Source of the DNA: Pseudomonadota bacterium
Lineage (GTDB): Bacteria > Pseudomonadota > Gammaproteobacteria > Xanthomonadales > Rhodanobacteraceae
Reading direction: 5' to 3'
DNA: 8,855 nt
Assembly: GCA_025351555.1 (NCBI GenBank)
Contig: JANXVS010000200.1
Location: 1-8,855, forward strand
The position numbers and the translations under genes were made by a program. Positions within the stretch are counted from its first letter, which is position 1. Each line of letters starts with the position of its first letter. Shown here in pieces: positions 7,429 to 8,855 of the stretch. The notes under the pieces were generated by a model. It saw nothing but the letters and a program-made list of their open reading frames with translations, was not told where the DNA came from and did not search any database.

Positions 7429-8855
7429 TCATTTCGCAGCTGGTGGCGTTTCTCCCGGCACCGGCAGCCCGACCTTTTTGCAGAACACCGCGAAGCGCGC
7501 GTCGTTCTTGTAGCGCAGGATGAATGGATCGTAGAGCAGGTACTGGATGCCGGGATCGCGGTTGGACCATGCGCGATCCAGCCATGCGAACGCCTGATCC
7601 GCATCCTTGCGCAGTGCATAGACCTGTGCGATTTGATAGGCGGAGATGCCGGCATCCTTGTCGATCAGGGTCTTCAGCACCGCATCGGCTGCGACACGAT
7701 CGCCGCTGATCTGTTGCGCCAATGCCAATGCGATGTCCTGCCACGGTCCGGGCGGCTCCTGCTGCGCTGCTGCCAGAGCGGCCTTCGCGTTGCCACGCAA
7801 AACCTCGATGTACGCCAGATACCCGTAGTCGGTTCCACCTCCGGGTCTCAGTTCAATGGCTTTGCGAATCGCCTGCCCGGCCTCGTCGAGCCGGCCTAGC
7901 GGCAACAGATATTGGGCAAGCCAGTTGTACCAGCGTGCGTTCAACGGGTCGGTCGTCAACGCCTCACGGGTCAGTGCGACCGCTTGGCTGGGCTGGCCGA
8001 GTGTCGCCATCACGTTGCCGAATTCGAATTTCGCTTCGCCGCCATTCGGCGCCAGCTGCAGTGCGCGCAGCGCTTCGGCTTTCGCATGGGTCCAGTCGAA
8101 GTCCGCCGCGACAAGCAAGTATGCACGAGCAACGTGCGCAGTACCGAGATTCGAATCCAGCGCCAAGGCGATGTCCACAGCCGCATGCGCCCGGGCGTAG
8201 GCCGCTTGCGCCTCCTCGCCTTCCAGGAAATTCGAGGAAAGATCAGTCCAACTGAGGGAAAGCGCGGCCTGCGCCAACGCATAGCCCGGATCCAGACGAA
8301 TCGCCTCGTTGTAGAAATCGATCGACTTGCGCGAATCAGCCGCCGTGTTGCGCGCGAAGTAAAACTTACCTTGCAGGTAGGCGTTGTAGGCGGCCAGATT
8401 CCCGCTCGGAGGACGGTCGCTTTGTACAACGCTCCCATCGCCTAGCAGCAATTTGGCCTTCAGTTCCGCGGCGACGGCGTTCGTGATGTCGTCCTGCAGC
8501 TTGAACAAATCCTTGTACGGCCGGTCGTAACGCTGCGACCACATTGTGCTGCCGTCGCTGGCGTTGATCAGTTCGGCGCTGATGCGCACTGCATCACCTG
8601 CACGGCGCACGCTGCCTTCGAGCAGATGCGCGACGCCGAGCTTGGCGCCGATGGTCTTGCTGTCATCCTTCGTGTCGCGAAACTGGAATGCCGAATTGCG
8701 GCCGATCACCTTCAAGCCGGCGAACTGCGACAACGCGGTGATCAGGTCTTCGGATAATCCATCGGAGAAATATTGTTGGCCTTGGTCGCCGCTTTCGTTG
8801 GTGAGCGGAAGCACCGCAATCGACTTGTCGGGAATCGGCGTCGTCGCAGGCGCGG
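7429..8855 (-). CDS. TolB-like (FlgO-type) N-terminal domain plus TPR protein, 5'-truncated
   Basis: The frame runs off the right edge: upstream of the GTG at 8814 it continues as APATTPIPDKSIA before VLPLTN, so the GTG is an internal valine. Numbering from it, residues 1-125 form the TolB/FlgO-like domain typical of adenylate-cyclase-like TPR proteins (DQGQQYFSDGLSEDLITAL at 10-28, LKVIGRNSAFQFR at 34-46, LLEGSVRRAGDAVRISAELI at 64-83, WSQRYDRPYKDLF at 92-104). Residues 140-420 are tetratricopeptide-type helical repeats (for example YNEAIRLDPGYALAQAALS and IRKAIELRPGG). The C-terminus ends in the usual YDPFILRYKNDARFAVFCKK block (428-447). In full-length relatives a winged-helix DNA-binding domain, a protein kinase or a cyclase domain, often with a membrane helix, precedes this part; which one applies lies outside the window. 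The partner or signal is unknown. glnD starts 17 bp downstream on the same strand, so co-transcription is plausible but not shown. Confidence 0.88.
   Translation of the reverse strand, partial: APATTPIPDKSIAVLPLTNESGDQGQQYFSDGLSEDLITALSQFAGLKVIGRNSAFQFRDTKDDSKTIGAKLGVAHLLEGSVRRAGDAVRISAELINASDGSTMWSQRYDRPYKDLFKLQDDITNAVAAELKAKLLLGDGSVVQSDRPPSGNLAAYNAYLQGKFYFARNTAADSRKSIDFYNEAIRLDPGYALAQAALSLSWTDLSSNFLEGEEAQAAYARAHAAVDIALALDSNLGTAHVARAYLLVAADFDWTHAKAEALRALQLAPNGGEAKFEFGNVMATLGQPSQAVALTREALTTDPLNARWYNWLAQYLLPLGRLDEAGQAIRKAIELRPGGGTDYGYLAYIEVLRGNAKAALAAAQQEPPGPWQDIALALAQQISGDRVAADAVLKTLIDKDAGISAYQIAQVYALRKDADQAFAWLDRAWSNRDPGIQYLLYDPFILRYKNDARFAVFCKKVGLPVPGETPPAAK

Noticed and set aside
7429..8814. 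TPR protein as a complete gene starting at GTG 8814
   Set aside because: The frame stays open to the window edge and encodes IPDKSIA directly before VLPL, a conserved stretch of the TolB-like domain, so the start is beyond the window.
1..8855. CRISPR array, tRNA, rRNA, insertion sequence or defence/phage genes
   Set aside because: I saw no regularly spaced repeats, cloverleaf-like segments, transposase motifs or defence-type domains; nearly all bases belong to the genes listed.

Overview
The window is GC-rich, densely coding DNA from what is probably a gammaproteobacterium of the Xanthomonadales (Rhodanobacteraceae or a close relative). Two things point there. The gene chain glnD-dapD-(ArsC/YffB-like)-dapE is known from Xanthomonadaceae-type genomes and is partly shared with E. 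coli, which has glnD-dapD and yffB-dapE as separate pairs. The secreted protein also carries an 'IFGDNFEG' motif of the kind common in secreted proteins of that order. The lineage is an inference from content and cannot be proven here.

Left part, plus strand. Positions 1-1071 hold the last 356 codons of an AMP-forming acyl-CoA synthetase whose start lies outside the window. A roughly 230-bp stretch follows that begins like a small membrane protein, loses that resemblance after about 26 codons, runs through an AT-rich patch and ends in a strong hairpin. The reading frame then continues into a secreted, cysteine-rich protein (1301-2404) resembling the choice-of-anchor L family. The long open frame from 1094 looks like a chance in-frame joining, because a clean signal peptide starts at 1301.

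Right part, minus strand, read from the right edge leftwards. A 5'-truncated TolB-like/TPR protein (7429-8855) is followed after 17 bp by glnD, the bifunctional PII uridylyltransferase/uridylyl-removing enzyme. Those 17 bp contain a perfect 12-bp palindrome. glnD overlaps dapD by 14 nt, dapD overlaps an ArsC/YffB/Spx-type thioredoxin-fold gene by an ATGA, and that gene reaches dapE, whose most upstream ATG would again overlap by an ATGA. The block looks like one translationally coupled unit joining nitrogen-status signalling (GlnD) to two steps of the succinylase branch of diaminopimelate/lysine synthesis (DapD and DapE). dapE and the secreted-protein gene converge and overlap tail to tail by 11 bp.

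I found no rRNA, tRNA, CRISPR array, insertion sequence, phage gene or recognisable defence system. Apart from the 1072-1300 junction the window is ordinary chromosomal housekeeping DNA. The points most worth a second look are that junction, the lineage-typical secreted protein, the conserved but functionally unassigned CxxC protein inside the dap cluster, and the palindrome in front of a glnD that lacks a Shine-Dalgarno sequence.
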